From NCBI GenBank assembly GCA_902727915.1, contig CACVAU010000058.1, positions 1 to 64,000 of the forward strand: a stretch of 64,000 bases of DNA. The letters are read 5' to 3'. The notes below the pieces were generated by a model. That model was not told where the DNA came from. It searched no databases and worked only from the letters and a program-made list of their open reading frames with translations. How positions within the stretch are numbered: the stretch's first letter is position 1; each line of letters opens with the position of its first letter. Made by a program: the position numbers and the translations under genes. The stretch is from an uncultured Sulfurovum sp. (GTDB taxonomy: Bacteria; Campylobacterota; Campylobacteria; Campylobacterales; Sulfurovaceae). Shown here piece by piece: positions 63,040-64,000 of this stretch.

Positions 63040-64000
63040 ATGACCGTTTTAGTTTTGATGGTTTTATGTTTTGTAATTGTATGGTTTATGCTAGTTCAAC
63101 CCACATGGACAGCCCAAAGTAATAAAGATAAAGTCTCACATATCTCTGCAATTAATTTAAAAGAGTATGTGTATACGATTGTTCAAAAGTTTGATGACCG
63201 TATTTATAATAATTTAGAGATGCTTGATGCGACGGCAAAGTACCTTCATGATGAATTTTCTAATTTTAGTAAGGATGTGTCCTATCAGACATATGTGCTA
63301 AAAAATCATGATGAAGCGTTTGAGTATAAAAATGTTATTGTTAATTTTAAAGGTACAAATAGCAGTAGTGATGAGTTGGTGATTATTGGTGCGCATTACG
63401 ATACTTTTGGAGGACATGCAGGTGCCAATGATAATACTTCAGCCGTGGCTGCTTTACTAGAATTGGCAAGGGTTTTAAAAAGCTATCCACCCAAATATAA
63501 CACCCAAATTGTTGCCTATACTTTAGAAGAGCCACCAGCATTTAGAACCCAAAAGATGGGAAGCTTTATTCATGCTAAACGTTTAAGTGAAAATGGGGTT
63601 AATGTAAAAGTTGCCATTGTGTTAGACATGATAGGTTTTTATTCAGATGAACCAAATTCTCAAAATTATCCAGTTCCATTGATGGATTTATATTATCCTA
63701 AAACAGCAAACTTTATTTCTGTAGTGTCTAATTTATCCAATATTTTGGAAGTGCGAGAAGCGAAAAATATTTTAAAAAGGACTTCAAATTTACCCGTTTA
63801 TTCGATGAATGCTCCAGCATTTATTCCAGGTATTGACTTTTCAGATCATCATAACTATTGGAAATTTGGTTATCCATCTTTTATGATAAGTGATACGGCA
63901 TTTTATCGGTCTGAGAACTATCATGCGCCAAAGGATACTCCTGATACTTTAGATTATGAAAGAATGGCCAAGGTCGTTGAAGGTGTTTTTAACATGGTGA
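63040..64000 (+). CDS. M28-family zinc peptidase (partial, cut by window end)
   Basis: At least 320 residues from the ATG at 63040, chosen for the strong AAGGAGGATATC site; it continues past the window edge. One N-terminal transmembrane segment or signal anchor, then the M28 metal ligands: IGAHYDTFGG (H, D), ANDNTSAVAALLELA (D-N), TLEEPPAF (E-E), IVLDMIGFY (D), and H in FSDHHNYWKFGYPSFMISDTAFYR. Bacterial aminopeptidase-type, likely periplasmic. Confidence 0.88.
   Translation, partial: MTVLVLMVLCFVIVWFMLVQPTWTAQSNKDKVSHISAINLKEYVYTIVQKFDDRIYNNLEMLDATAKYLHDEFSNFSKDVSYQTYVLKNHDEAFEYKNVIVNFKGTNSSSDELVIIGAHYDTFGGHAGANDNTSAVAALLELARVLKSYPPKYNTQIVAYTLEEPPAFRTQKMGSFIHAKRLSENGVNVKVAIVLDMIGFYSDEPNSQNYPVPLMDLYYPKTANFISVVSNLSNILEVREAKNILKRTSNLPVYSMNAPAFIPGIDFSDHHNYWKFGYPSFMISDTAFYRSENYHAPKDTPDTLDYERMAKVVEGVFNMV

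Overview
The window is an AT-rich bacterial chromosome segment, most likely from a free-living Campylobacterota (epsilonproteobacterial) species of the Sulfurimonas/Sulfurovum/Arcobacter type. The pointers are a purD gene preceded by a 6S-like RNA, a solitary atpE whose subunit c carries an N-terminal leader, a half-length asparaginase-domain protein, fabI next to a TrmH/SpoU methyltransferase, and typical lineage proteins such as a DUF5718 protein, bactofilin and a fused DctQM TRAP permease. This placement is inference from gene content. No rRNA, complete insertion sequence, prophage or CRISPR array was found.

Layout. 0-26 kb is mostly housekeeping: a cation efflux protein and hemD; a 6S-like RNA with a pair of REP-like hairpins; then a same-strand run purD, lptD, mlaD-like, phosphoribosyltransferase, pnp; atpE with a long leader; tRNA-Leu(GAG); radA; two lineage-specific genes; rlmB-like and fabI on the minus strand; an asparaginase-domain protein; trpB; pepA; VanZ-like; ychF; purK-purE; a Crp/Fnr regulator; cupin; htpX-like; two permeases; and a methyltransferase.

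27-32.8 kb is an accessory island: a DUF1016 nuclease, a VapBC pair, a fragment of an Mrr-type restriction protein, a three-gene operon (AAA ATPase, unknown protein, small Mrr-like nuclease) that may be an undescribed defence system, a decayed type II restriction-modification pair, a hipA fragment and an intact TacA-TacT toxin-antitoxin pair with a clear promoter and operator. 32.8-43.3 kb holds SMUG2-like glycosylase, VanX-type dipeptidase, a periplasmic/envelope cluster (LysM and rhodanese-like proteins, an Hsp20-like protein, a repeat protein with a peptidoglycan-binding end), dnaJ, recR and a hydrolase.

43.3-46.3 kb is a second accessory island: a PIN toxin-antitoxin pair with a palindromic operator, a PD-(D/E)XK protein bracketed by two inverted REP-like elements with identical hairpin arms, and a second DUF1016 nuclease directly abutting a TRAP permease. 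46.3-64 kb carries TRAP, bactofilin, L,D-transpeptidase-like, NhaC, a short-repeat protein, an aldolase-like protein, a cluster with an M48 protease and two tandem proteins that share a 2OG-Fe(II)-dioxygenase-like H-S-D...H...R pattern, a VWA lipoprotein split by an in-frame stop, then rsmH, an ftsL-like gene, a large RND permease and an M28 peptidase cut by the window end.

The strongest candidates for new biology are the AAA-ATPase/unknown/Mrr-like nuclease operon (28987-30636), the tandem dioxygenase-like pair (54729-56758), and the GTAG-headed REP-like elements that abut accessory genes and in two cases supply the stop codon of the upstream gene.
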